Shown one piece after another: positions 21,566 to 33,655 of a stretch of 64,000 nt of DNA. Source of the stretch: Citrus sinensis (lineage: Eukaryota > Streptophyta > Magnoliopsida > Sapindales > Rutaceae); assembly GCF_022201045.2 (NCBI RefSeq), contig NC_068564.1, positions 29,231,001 to 29,295,000 of the forward strand, given 5' to 3'. Numbering within the stretch: position 1 is the stretch's first letter; the number at the start of each line of letters is the position of its first letter. The position numbers were made by a program, and so were the translations under genes. The notes below the pieces were generated by a model that was not told where the DNA came from, did not search any database, and saw nothing but the letters and a program-made list of their open reading frames with translations.

Positions 21566-24333
21566 ATAGTAGTTTCTTGTTTTAGATTTGGTTACTTTGC
21601 TTTGTTCTAGCTATATCTCTTGTGAATATGTTACCGTCTTTTCAAATTTCTATGAGCACATTTTATCAGTGTGTTGCAAATTTAATATTTTAAGCATGCA
21701 CGTATTAAAAATTAGTAATGCATGTATTAATCGTGTGTGTGTGCGCGCGCGCACATACTTATGTACTTTTCCTCTCACGTCTTTAACCCTTTTTTATTGC
21801 TTAAAGGTGGAAAGACTAGAGGTCCTCATCTGGGTAGTTGAGGTTTCCTGTCAGCAGTCGCTTAATTTGAAAAAATATGCGGGAAAATGAAAAGAAAAGA
21901 AAAGAAACAGCAACTTAATGAGATCTAACGTCACAATAAATTCTAGAATAGTCAATCATACCATGCGCAGATGATGATGATATTATATTATGTGTGTATG
22001 TATTTTAAAATTTTAATATGTAATTAATAGTTATATAAAATTCAATTACGCGTATCATACATGTATTATAATATATTAGTTATTATCTCTAATCTATTCT
22101 AAAATATCCCGTAAGGTACGTAGTTGGATTTTTGTAACTTTGATTATTAATAATTAATTAAGTCTGTAAAAATTTTCTTGAGTACAATTTTTCTTTTATC
22201 TTGTGAAATGTAGATTTAAATTAATTAAGACCTTAACAAATAACGTCATATTGCTAGCCATCGTCCCAAGTCCAGTCCAGACCTGCAATTCTTTTCAACA
22301 TAATTTTTTGATTTTATGCTACATGATGTTGATGAAGCACGAAAAAGAGTCGACAAAGGATCGCTATGACTAAAATTGGATTGAAAAGGTGTTCCCGCAG
22401 ACATTAATTTCCTTGGGAGGAAATAGTTGAGAAATTTCTTCAGCTTCCGGGACAACAAGCAACTTTGAATTGTAACCAAAGTTTTGTGAACCAAATTGGA
22501 AATTTCTTTATCTTGCCATCAATTTTGAGTCCGAAGGATAAGCAAATGCAAAATACACGCAATGTCGTGGGGTTTGAACTCGTCTTACATACTTAAGAGA
22601 ATTTATTTTCCCTTGATCTCCTTAAACTGGCAGTCTTGACTTTCATGCCATAGCGAAGAACCAATTATGCTGTATGTTAATTGTTTGAGATTAAGGTGGT
22701 ATTTGTTTTTTTTTTTTAATTTAAAATCTGAATAGATTTAAATTTGCATAAAGTTTGAATGAATATGAACATAAAATGTTTGGATGGTGTGTTTCGTTTT
22801 GTTTTCTCAAAATCTGAAGAAGTATCTTATATGTTTTTATAGATAAAACATTATTTCAAATATAGTTATTTGATATTATGTTTTCATAAGTGAAAGTAGG
22901 ATTATGTTAGATATGCTTATATCATATATATGTATATATTTTTTCAAATAAAATATTTACTTTCCATTACTTTTTTTTATTTTGAAAAAAAATTAAAATT
23001 CACTTTTCTAATTTAAATATAAATGTCTAGATATTAGTCATAAGTTATAAAATAAAAGAAAAAAATATTTCTTTTTCTATTCTTTAGGTTCGAAGTTACG
23101 CATTGGATCGTTGGACAAGAATTAGAGAGAAAATATAATATCTACGTCAATATAGACTTGTGGTACACTCTGAATATAATATAACTTTTAATTTTTCCTC
23201 TCAAGAAAAATAATATACATAAACTAATGGCAATCAAAGTTTTTTCCACTACTGGTTTCATGGGAAGAAGATAACATTGTATGATCATCATCATATATGT
23301 GCTTATATAGATTTACAATATTATTGAGATAAAAGATTTTAAAATGTCACTATTTACAAGTAAACGGTTGAGGGACTGGGCCATAGGATTTTTAAGTGTG
23401 TAATTTAAAGAAATAGTATATTAAGTGGAGGGATATATCCTAAATATAAATTCAACTCTAATTTATTAATCAATATGAAACATAATTCAACATAAATAAT
23501 AAAAAAATATTAATTACTAAATACATAGTTTGGAAAGGAAATTAAATGTTATTTCTTTCATTAAACCTATTATAAGGTTTGAGACAAGAATACTCCGTCA
23601 CATTAACCTTTTTTTTTCCTATAATTGTACACTTTTTAATAATAACAATCAATTTCTATATTATTGCCATAAAAAAATATTATTATATTAATTTGATCCA
23701 ACTATAATGCCTCAAAGCTATCGTACTTCACCGTTCGAGATACGTGATTAGAAAATTAATAATACTCTTCATTTGAGCCCACAGTATTAGAAACACTGAA
23801 AATATAATAATTCAATAAATAAATATATATATCTGAAAAAGACAGTATAATAATTTAATATCTATTAGTAAAATGTTTTTTAAACCGGCCTATACTGTAG
23901 TAAAAAAAAAAACCAAAAGATTTTGTGTACTTGCAATTTCAGCATCCGATTTAAAGAATGTATCTTTTTTTTTTCAACTATCTTGTCCTGGAAACTGCCT
24001 CGAAGGACGAAGATGACTTATTTGGACTAAACAAAAAAAATAGAAACCTTGAATATTTAGATCGGGCATTTGAGCACAGTTTAATTGGACATGACGGTAC
24101 TTGAGATTTGAAAAAGAAAAAATTTTTCTAATGATAGTAAACTCTTCTTACAACCTAAAAACCCACGAAGATTTCGGAGAAATCTAAGTTCCATATCTTT
24201 TCGTACAGCCATCTTTTGAACACTATTTTGTTCGTTTATTTTTCTTTACCAAACTGTTGTATTTTTTTTCCCTTTCTTTCTTTTTTCAGTTTTTTGATAT
24301 TTTTGTCAGATACCCATTTATGCCGGCGTCAAG
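21566..24333. other. AT-rich intergenic region
   Basis: About 2.8 kb holds no supported gene. A GT/GC dinucleotide run lies near 21735-21755. A minus-strand frame at 22246-22494 (82 codons, containing LPRKLMSAGTPFQSNFSH) is not recognised and could be a decayed transposon or gene scrap. The last few hundred bases are probably the promoter and leader of the CAX gene. Confidence 0.55.
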
Positions 24334-24596
24334 GTTAGTTCTTTCTTCGATCTGATTCGTCAAGTTTTCATTTTTCTATAGTGGTTTTTGTGTTGTGGTT
24401 GAAAGAGTTGATCTTTTTGGTGCAAGATCTGATTTTTAGAGTTAAAAATTGGTTCTTGTTTTTCTTTTTTGGTTGTTGACTGGGATTTGGGTTTTGGGGT
24501 TTTAGTTTTATGAGCGCCCAGAATCTGATTTCATTGAAAGATTTTGGTCTGTGTAGTTCTGATGTTAATTTGATATTTTTGTTGGATTTCTTGTAG
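24334..24596 (+). other. Possible 5'-leader intron of the CAX gene
   Basis: A GT donor after GGCGTCAAG and a TTCTTGTAG acceptor bound a T-rich 263-bp stretch ahead of the CAX coding exons. Leader introns are common in plant genes; this is inferred from splice-like signals only. Confidence 0.35.
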
Positions 24597-24796
24597 GAAT
24601 TCATTATTAGAAAGCATTGATCTTGGGAGTGCTTTGTAGGTGGTCGATGCTGTTTTTTGTTCTGTTTTGCTGCAACAACTTCATTTCTCGGACTTTACTT
24701 TGTCGGTATTGAGGAAAGTGTACAATGAGCATTCAATGTGCTCATGGTTGTTGATGGATACAGACAAGTTATCTTGCATTTAGAGTATAACTAGAG

Positions 24797-27700
24797 ATGG
24801 ACATTAAGTTACAGTTGGAGGGAGCCGAATCCAATCTTGAAGTAAGTTTTTGCTTTGCTCATTATTTAATACTTAAGCTATTGAATGACCTAGGCAATTG
24901 TTTGTGGAAGTGATGTTTTTTAACAAAGAGATATTTGATTTAGCAGATGGGATCGTTGGATGATAGATCGATGCATGAGTTTGAGGATGAGAGTCTCTTT
25001 ACTCCGGAAGCAGAGTCTGAAAAGATACAACGTGTGCATGGACTTCAAAATGGATCAGTTTCTGGGGATTTCCCTTCTAGTGGGAACAAAATTTTGCAGA
25101 ATAGTGTATGTAGGAGTATAAAGACTGTAGTTTTTTCAAATAAACTGAACTTGCTTATGCCTTTTGGCCCTCTTGCAATCATGGTTCACAATTTGACTGG
25201 TCATAAAGTGAGTTCAATCATCTACGTTTGTTGGTTGGATTTTTCGCTCATTGCTGCTTAGTTATGATTTTGTTAACTTGTTGAGGTGGATTACAGGGAT
25301 GGGTGTTCTTTTTGAGCTTGCTGGGTATAACACCTTTGGCAGAGCGTTTAGGGTACGCTACAGAGTAAGGATTGACATATCTCTCTCTTAATTATTTTGT
25401 GATTTTATGGTTTCTCTAGTAGTTAATATGAGTTATCTATTTCTACGATACAGGCAACTGACTTTCTTCACCGGAGCCACAGGTATAATTTGTCATATTT
25501 TAATATCGTAGGTTTATTCAGTTGACAAAATGTTTACTTTTCTTATGATTGACTAAGAGTATATTTAATCTTTTGTTTGTTTTCTCTTAGCAGAAGTAAG
25601 TGTTTGCTTTTCGTGCTGTCATTGTTTGTTTTAAAGTGTTGTTAGGTCATTGCAACTTCGTTATTTCTTCCTTTTTTACTGCATGACAATAGTGATCATT
25701 TCTACTAGAAATGCTTAGTAAACTTGTAGAGGTTTTTTTAGATTCATGTTCACCATACTGTAAATAGATCTCTATTAATGAATGTGTCACTTAACTGTTA
25801 TAGAGAGAATCTCTTTTTTCTTTTTATGAATTTTCTTCCTTCTCTTTCAATGGTTTCTAATATATTGTTTTCATGGCATTTGGTGCATTCTTAAATGATT
25901 TCTCTAGTTCTTACACTAAATCAATTGTGTGTTTGGCTTGAATCTTTAATCACTGATTACATATTGCAATTTCTTTTACTAATTCCTTTTTGTCTGGTTG
26001 TTTAAATGGAATTTGCAGTCGGAGGCCTTTTAAATGCTACATTTGGAAACGCAACGGAGCTGATTATATCAATTTATGCACTGAAAAGTGGTATGATACG
26101 TGTTGTTCAGCTGTCATTATTAGGTTCAATTTTATCGAATATGTTGCTGGTGCTTGGATGTGCATTCTTTTGTGGTGGGCTTATCTGTTGTAAAAAGGAA
26201 CAGGTGTTTAATAAGGTAGGTGTACAAGCGTCTTTTTGTAAAGATTCTTTTCACATTTTATCCTGTCTTTTTGAATACTATCACTGAGCCAAGTAATCAT
26301 GCAGGCATCTGCGGTTGTGAATTCAGGACTGTTGTTAATGGCGGTCATGGGCCTAGTCTTTCCTGCTGTTCTTCACTACACACACACTGAGGTGCATTTT
26401 GGAAAGTCAGAGCTGGCTCTTTCAAGATTTAGCAGTTGCATTATGCTAGTGGCATATGGTGCTTATCTTTTTTTCCAATTAAGGGGTCAAACGGAGCTAT
26501 ACGTTCCTCTGAGCGAGGTTGGTTACAATTTTCTTTTGGAATTAAATGTTTGTCCAGTTTGTCCTTTTTGTTTAGAATAACTATTGGTGTGGTACTATCT
26601 GCGAACTTAGGATGAGAATCAGACTGGGAATGATGCAGATCATGGTGGTAATCATGATGATAATGAAGCTCCAGAGATCTCTAAATGGGAATCGTTGATT
26701 TGGCTTGCAATAATGACAGCTTGGATCTCTATCCTATCACAGTATCTAGTTGATGCCATAGAGGTAACATTTGGTTTTTCAACTTCTCTTTGTTGTTCAG
26801 ATGTTTATCATAAAATTTCCATGGTTTATGACTTCATGGACAATTGTCAGCCATTGTTCATTATTAGCGATGGAAAGTGGGTCTTACGATTAGGAAATAC
26901 CTGTTTCCCCCCGCCCCCTCTTTCTGTGTTATGCTGTGAATGCCTTTTAGTGCTTATGGTAATTAAGAGCTGGTTTGGCACATATGAATACATGTCTCAT
27001 GTTTACAAGCAACAGAAGAAAGGACTTGGTTCAATGAGGATAACAGCTGCACTAGGCCTATATTGAAACCAACCCTGAAGACGTATCTCTGGGATGTATT
27101 GTATGTCAGATAGTAAATTAGATTCAGATCAGACCTTTTCTTGCTTCCCACCACACAATTTGATATTGATTCTCTTTATTATCATGCTATTGCTTGGGAT
27201 GTAATCAGATAGTAGATCTTGATTCTGTAAGATTTCAATGATGTGTTACCAAGAGTGTCTGTGATAACTTTTTACTGATAATATGCTTCTTTTGTAGGGA
27301 GCGTCGGCTACATGGAACATACCGATTTCGTTTATAAGTGTTATCTTGCTTCCAATTGTAGGGAATGCTGCGGAGCATGCCAGTGCTATTATGTTTGCCA
27401 TGAAAGACAAGCTTGTGAGCAACTCTTCTAACTCTTTTTCTTTCATTTCACTGTACTGTTACAGTGCTTGCTATAATGTATACATTTTCTGCAGGACATA
27501 TCTTTGGGAGTGGCAATAGGGTCATCGACACAGATATCTATGTTTGGGGTATGTGTTGAATATCAGATGGTCCCTTCTGATTGCATTTTAGTTTTTTATT
27601 TTGATTGCATCGGCTCTGGGTTTCTTTGCACTTTCGTGTAGACTTTTTGATTGTTACAATCAATTTTGTGTTATGGACAAGCCACCATTTATTATATGGA

Positions 27701-28787
27701 AATTTCCAATGGGAGTCAAATGTAGTTCTGGAGCTTTGAGTAACTTGAGTTTGGAGATAAAATTCACTACATTTGTTTAATCTGATTTGCCTTTAAGAGA
27801 TTCTCATTCTCATTTGATTGTGAAGGTCAACTTTGAATAGTTTTGTGATTGTGAAAAGTGCAACTTTTCTTGAAGTAGGTTTGTTTAAAATTTTTTACTT
27901 ACAAATTATTTAAAAGTAACGGTTATGAGAACTTGAACCTAGCACTCAGGAAAAGAAGAAGAACCCAAAAGGAATATAGGTAAAAGGTGAAATGGACTGA
28001 GAGAAAAGGGTAGAAAGAAGTTATTGCATCTAGCTTGCATTGATTGCATTTGCAAATTGGTACATTTCACAAAAAAGCTATGCCCATCCATTCTTTAACA
28101 ACTCTTTCTATCAAGACAGCAAATCTTTTATGGTATCAATATGAGTTCTTCCAATATACCCTTTTTCGCCCATTCTTTCTTTCCACTTAATGATTGGTGC
28201 TTCATGTATTGATGAAATGTTTTGCTTATTCTCTAATTGATTGCCGTGCTGATCGTTGTCACTTGCATTTTATCCTTTTGCTCTTTTTGGAATAGTGTAC
28301 TCAGAACCCTGTGTTATTGTTGTGATTACCACAGATCCCATTTTGCGTGGTTATTGGGTGGATAATGGGTCGACCTATGGACTTAAACTTTCAACTTTTT
28401 GAGACGGCAACTCTTTTCATAACTGTTATAGTTGTGGCATTCTTTCTGCAGGTTTGTACTTTCATAACCTGTATGGTGTCTGTACTTTTGCATAGAGTTC
28501 CATGATTTTCCTCTTGACTGTTGCTGTTATTATGTTTGCAGGAAGGAACTTCTAATTACTTTAAAGGACTCATGCTGATTCTTTGCTATCTGATTGTAGC
28601 TGCTAGTTTCTTTGTGCACGAAGATCCTACTTCAGGTGGTAATTTCTTGATCAAAACTTGCATTCACATTTTTGCAATTTCTTCCTGTGCATTATCATTC
28701 TTTGAACGTAGTGATATTATGTTGTGGAAAGTGGCCATAACTTGAAGGAATTATGATTTGGCAGATGATAATCAAGTAAAAACTTAG
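24797..28787 (+). CDS. CAX2-like: Vacuolar cation/proton exchanger, CAX2 type
   Basis: Tonoplast antiporter that loads Ca2+, Mn2+ or other divalent cations into the vacuole against protons. Exons: 24797-24841, 24947-25207, 25297-25364, 25454-25482, 26019-26215, 26305-26517, 26611-26763, 27298-27414, 27495-27548, 28335-28451, 28542-28635 (or -28638) and 28765-28787, about 456 residues. Both CAX ion-selectivity repeats are present: [20 protein letters not shown] and [19 protein letters not shown]. Between them lies an acidic loop ([20 protein letters not shown]). The tail [20 protein letters not shown] and HEDP closely match Arabidopsis CAX2/CAX5. Exon 1 adds [15 protein letters not shown] in frame before the family-like MGSLDDRSM, so ATG 24947 is the alternative start, giving about 441 residues, the usual length. 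The exact isoform is not resolved. Confidence 0.93.
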
Positions 28788-29924
28788 TTCACGAAAGCAG
28801 CATATCGGCTTATGAGATGTATTTCCTGAAGCTACGGATCAACTTGGGGGCTGCTGTATATATTTATATATTCAGCTTCGAAATGCAGACAAGCCATTAT
28901 CTTGACTTCCCTAGCTCTTGCTCAGTAACATATTGTGCGGGTTTCTTGCTGTTTTTTGTGCTCTATCCTTTCAATACCTGCTTTGGTGCTAAATGCTTAT
29001 GACGAGTAAGAAAAATTGTGTATATCACAGAGAAAAACGGTTCATTTCTCTTTGCCTTGTAACTCTTTCTCAATTCTTTTTGAAGAGATTTCCATTTGTT
29101 GCTTCCACTTTGTGGCACACTATTTCAATGACTGCCAATTAAATGGAAGATTTATAACGCCAGCAGCAATGGAGTGCAAGAAAATCAATCTTGTTATATT
29201 CCCTGGGTGTAGATTTTCGACTTTTTTTTGGGTTATAGATTTTCGACTTTTTTTTGGGTTATAGATTTTCGACTTTAATACTCACAAATCTCCCAATTAT
29301 ATTAAAATTAAAAGTGTCTATGTCTAAAGCTTAAGTAGAGATCAAAATGTAATATTTATAAAATAAAATTATTGAAAAAAAAAATCTTATTATAAACGTC
29401 AGGTGGGGGCGTCTGACCTCACTGAGCCCTGGTAAGTGACAACAGTGGAGTGCAAGAAACAACACTTGGAAAATAAATGAATCTATAAATTGCAACCTGG
29501 TAGTTATGTGTTAAATCAGAAATTCACCTCACATGTTTTTCACTATAGGGGAAAATGTCCCAAATTCAGGTAATATTTTCTATGTAAATTGATCATTTCT
29601 TGTGGGTGCTTTCTTCTGTCACTAGCAGTCTTAACTGCTTTCTTGAAAATCAGCCAACCGTTTGTACGCAAATAATACAAACTAATTATGACTTCTAGTT
29701 TTGGTAAATTTCAATGCAGTACACGGTTGCAGCTGACCAATAATCCATACATAACATTTATTTATGATTAAACGTCACTTTCCAAGCTCAAATTTTTGAC
29801 TTGATGTTTTTGAGGATTTTTTTTCTCAATAACTGACGGTAACCCCCATGATGTGGCTCTTGTTTTCTTTAAGTGTTGCAAGACATCTAAAGAAAAAATC
29901 TGAGAAATCTTGAAGAGGAGAAAC
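28788..29924. other. Intergenic between CAX and the AAP cluster
   Basis: No gene is seen. A short tandem repeat of the 26-bp unit AGATTTTCGACTTTTTTTTG + GGTTAT occurs about 2.7 times near 29211-29276. The rest is AT-rich and presumably holds the CAX 3' UTR and the upstream region of the first permease copy. Confidence 0.6.
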
Positions 29925-31382
29925 ATGGGTAGTGTAGAAGAAGAGCATCAGTCACCATTAGTTGGAAGTTTTTCTTCATCTGATCATGAGTCCGGAAAGC
30001 CTTTTGAAAGAACTGGTAATTTTATCTTTCTTTTTTTCCTCTCTGGTGCTTTGTACGTTTGGTTTCTATTTCATGCTTTTTCCTTTAATAAAAAAATTCA
30101 TTAAATTTTCAGCCTAAGCATGAGGGAATATTTCTGCTTATATATCTTCCTTTTATCTTTGTAATAGAAGACAAGGATTATTATATATAGCGTTGAAACT
30201 ATCTGGCTTTTGGGCCCTTTTGATACTCTTAGCATCAGGACATTTTACATGTCAAAGCTAGTGGAAAAATTGAACCCAGCATCCGAATTTAGGTGATACA
30301 TGTCTTTCTGCAATACTCATATACTGTTAAAGTTCTGATAAGCCAAAATAATTTACTCTTGCATGTGATTGGCTCAAGAGACAAGTAATTGCTTTTCCTT
30401 TAATTCCGGAAAGTGTCTTTAATATGTAACTAGTGCACAGTGAATGTTCAATTTTATAAAGGATTCATTTTATGACGCACTTAGAATTAATTTCAGTAGT
30501 CTTATGAAATTCGCATACCAACAGTTATGATAATTTTATAATATTCTATTAAAGAGTAATTTGTTTTCTCGTTAGGGACCATATGTACTGCATTGGCGCA
30601 CATTATAACAGGAGTGATAGGAGCAGGAGTTCTATCTCTGGCATGGAGTATGGCCCAGCTAGGCTGGATTGCAGGTCCATTATGCATGATAGCCTTTGCT
30701 TCTGTCACCATTGTTTCTTCATCACTTCTCTGTGACTGCTACAGATTTCCTGATCCTGAAGTTGGCCCGAACAGAATCAGATCCTTCACGCAAGCTGTGA
30801 AATTGTATCTTGGTCAGAACTTATGCTTCTTCTTCTTCTGCTTCTGCTGCTGCTGCTGCTGCTTCTTTTAGCTTAGCTTGCAAGTTATATCTCACGAAAT
30901 AGACATAACATCATTATGATGACTTACAGCTTACTTCAATTACAATAGTTCCATAATGTGGGTCCACTGTGCAACGATCATTCAAGCAAAGTTGATATTT
31001 TTCCCCTCTTTTATAGATGCGACAAAATGCATGGCATCTCAATCTCAATCATGCCCATTTCTGCTCAACCTCACATGTGAATAGAAGTATAAAAAAATAA
31101 TAATGATGATACAAATGCATGGGATTTCTATCTCAATCATGTGAGTTGAAAAATCAACATATTGATATACTGTGCACATTGCCTAAGAATATGTCCCGCA
31201 ATGCGGGCAAAAAATGTGATATTATGGGCATTTTTGACTGATATTTACAGCATTGATGGTGTATATAATAAAATACTGGATGCTACAGGAGACAAGAATC
31301 AAAAGGTGTGTGGAATATTTGTTCAAGAAAGTTTGTATGGCGCCGGAATTACTTATACCTTTACAACGGCTAATTGCCTAAG
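29925..31382 (+). pseudogene. Truncated amino acid permease (AAP7-like), first 3 exons
   Basis: Three exons (29925-30015, 30576-30812, 31289-31382) splice in frame and match the first three exons of the two intact neighbours in length and phase (237 and 94 nt for exons 2 and 3). They encode an acidic N tail, ALAHIITGVIGAGVLSLAWS and the motif QLGWIAGPL, then KVCGIFVQESLYGAGITYTF and NCLR. Exons 4-7, over half of the protein, are absent from the 2.3 kb before the next gene. The residual protein, about 140 residues, would have only about three helices and no transport path. The surviving frame has no stop, so loss of the 3' half looks recent, or the 5' part may still be transcribed. The sequence is closest in feel to Arabidopsis AAP7. 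Confidence 0.85.
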
Positions 31383-31853
31383 GTATGAATCTTCAATCTC
31401 CTCGTGTGCCTGCTTCATTCTCTTCTATTTAATGAATCATTGCATCTTTCAAATCGGACCGCCATGTTCCTCCTCACTTGTTCTTTTTGTGTTAGGTGAT
31501 TTCTTTTTCTTTTTTTTCTTTAATATTATTTTCATTTCTATTTTTTTGCCTTTTTTTTTTTAATGAAGCATTTACATAAATATTAACCAAGCCCCTCAAT
31601 CCTAATGTTTTTGGCACCCACAATGAAGTATGCTTTGGGGGTTCTGGGTTATTTCTGCATCGCTGCAAATGGGTGAGAAGTATGCTTGAAAAGTTTTTCT
31701 TGTTTTCAGTGCTTTAAGATGGCTCTTAAACTCTCTCTTTGGATAAGATTGTTGAGATGTGATAAGATCGTATAGAAGCCATATTTAATTGGTTCCATTT
31801 GTCAAGTGAGTGGCAGCTGGCACATGTATGAGCAACTTACAAGGTATAAAGAC
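31383..31853. other. Intergenic after the truncated permease
   Basis: Sequence searched by eye for permease exons 4-7 (landmarks SNCYHREGH, FIGFGLG, QDTLKSPPP) without success. T-rich stretch near 31503-31561. No gene seen. Confidence 0.55.
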
Positions 31854-32226
31854 TGTTGTAACCCTATTAGCGTATTGAATCTAGAAAGAACTAATCAAAG
31901 CAAGCTAATCAAGAAAGAAATAGAAAAGAACTTGAACAGAGCACAGTTTCAAGTAGTCAACTTGTAGAAGGAAAAACTGCTCTTTTATTGATCTCCATAA
32001 TCGAATTACAAGCTGATTCTATAGAAGAGGTTACAAGGATCACAAAGAACCAAATAGCTAACTAAATGACCAAGAAATGAAAAAGATTACAATGCCATAT
32101 CAGAGGCTAAAACACACGTATTTATATTCTGGTGTTTCTGGGAAATCATAACGAACTCATAACGAATTCTGCCACATCAGCTCGAATATTTCAACTAGAC
32201 CCCTCCAGCTGAAGTCGATCTGCACA
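31854..32226 (-). mobile_element. LTR of a retrotransposon, probably Copia-type, remnant
   Basis: Read on the minus strand, a 373-bp unit begins TGTGCAGATC and ends GGGTTACAACA, giving the TG..CA ends of an LTR. Inside are a TATA-like ATATAAATACG about 130 bp in and a CAATAAAAG polyadenylation-like signal further on. Directly before its 5' end is a purine-rich tract (GAAGAAGTCTGGGGGCAT) resembling the polypurine primer next to a 3' LTR. The flanking 5-mers differ (AAGAC versus the tract), so it is not a clean solo LTR; the internal part is cut off or decayed. The minus-strand frame at 32256-32468 may be internal sequence but has no recognised motif. Confidence 0.55.
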
Positions 32227-33655
32227 ATGCCCCCAGACTTCTTCAAATCTTTCATTTAAACCCAACGACCATTTGTTGACGAGCAGCTTATTTCCTCACA
32301 AAGACAAAGGATGATTCTCACCGATTCACCTATTCGTGGGATCTTCAGAGATACAAACATAATTACAATTGCAAGCAATGCTGGTTGACTAAAAAGCAGA
32401 TACAAAAGATCTTTGCTCTGTTTTCCTTTCGGAGCCATCGCCTTTTTTACTTTGGCACGTAGTGACATTGCTTTATCTTTTCCTGATTTTTTTTCTTCTT
32501 TTTGTTGCTTTCATACTTTGGCATCCGAAGTTTTCATAGAAGAACAACTTGTGAACTACAGACATTGAAATCCAGAAGTATCAATTAGTAGACCCAAGTG
32601 ATTGCTTTGCGAAGCCAGATGACTACTGGAAAAGTAAAAGTATAATAACTATCAAATTGCACTGAGATTAGAATTAGGGTCAGGAGTTTCCTTAGCTGAG
32701 AATGGTCACCAATAAAGTGTAGGCATCTTACATCAATTATACAACTAAACCTCTATAAATATGTGATTTATTCTATGGTAATGAAATGAAAAGTCAATTA
32801 CCAAACTGCTCTCATTTATCTCCACTTCTGTTTTCTTCTTTCTTAATCCTTTGGGTTAATAACACTGCCCTTATCTAAATGCAGTTAGACATTCAAGTCA
32901 CCCATTTGTTGAGCCTTGAATGAAAGTATCACCAATTTCCTTGAGTGATGGAATCGGAATACAAGTACTCAGGTCAGAAGTTCCTTGGACTTCTCTTAAG
33001 AAATGAAAGTCCTAAAAATTACGAGCTCTTAAGAGTGGCAAACTTCTTCTTATTCTCATAAAACTTTTGTTAGTCTGTGGTGATTATGATGTAACCTGGT
33101 ACTGCCTAAAAGTTGTATTCATGTAACTTTTGAGGAGATAACCCTTTTGGACAAAAAGAGAGACAAGAATGGCTAATGTGAACATGCTTGTCATTGCTCC
33201 ATTATTGAGGTGGACCGATATTGAATGCTTCATATTGTCCTGCTGCCTTTGGAAGAATACTTACTTCTTTACTTAAAACAAAGCACCGTATTGTAAGCAG
33301 CTACTCAATTTCATGCACATGACATGATTCCGCTTTTTGCAATTGCTCCTTCGACAACCTACTAGTTGCAAAGTAAGTTTATTGTTTTATCCTATGCCCA
33401 TATTCAGTTGGCATAAAAAGACATTTATCCTTTTTTTTTTCCCTCTCTCTCTTTTAAACTTTTGCTGGACATAGAAATTGGCATTTATAAGGTTCTGATA
33501 GCTTTGGCGAAGCTTGATGTCATTTAAATCCATGAGCTCATTCATTGCATAGTCACTGTTTTTCAGATGTAGCCGGCCTTAGGTCCTTGTATTTGGTATA
33601 CAGGTTGCACACTTTCACCAAATTTCATCGCCTACTGTGAAATTTCTGGATAAAC
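32227..33655. other. Intergenic, retrotransposon flank and AAP upstream region
   Basis: No gene is supported. The first part may be internal sequence of the truncated retrotransposon. The remainder is presumed upstream region of the second permease. No clear TATA box was chosen. Confidence 0.5.

Noticed and set aside
22246-22494. 82-codon minus-strand frame
   Set aside because: No motif recognised and isolated in AT-rich DNA; insufficient support.
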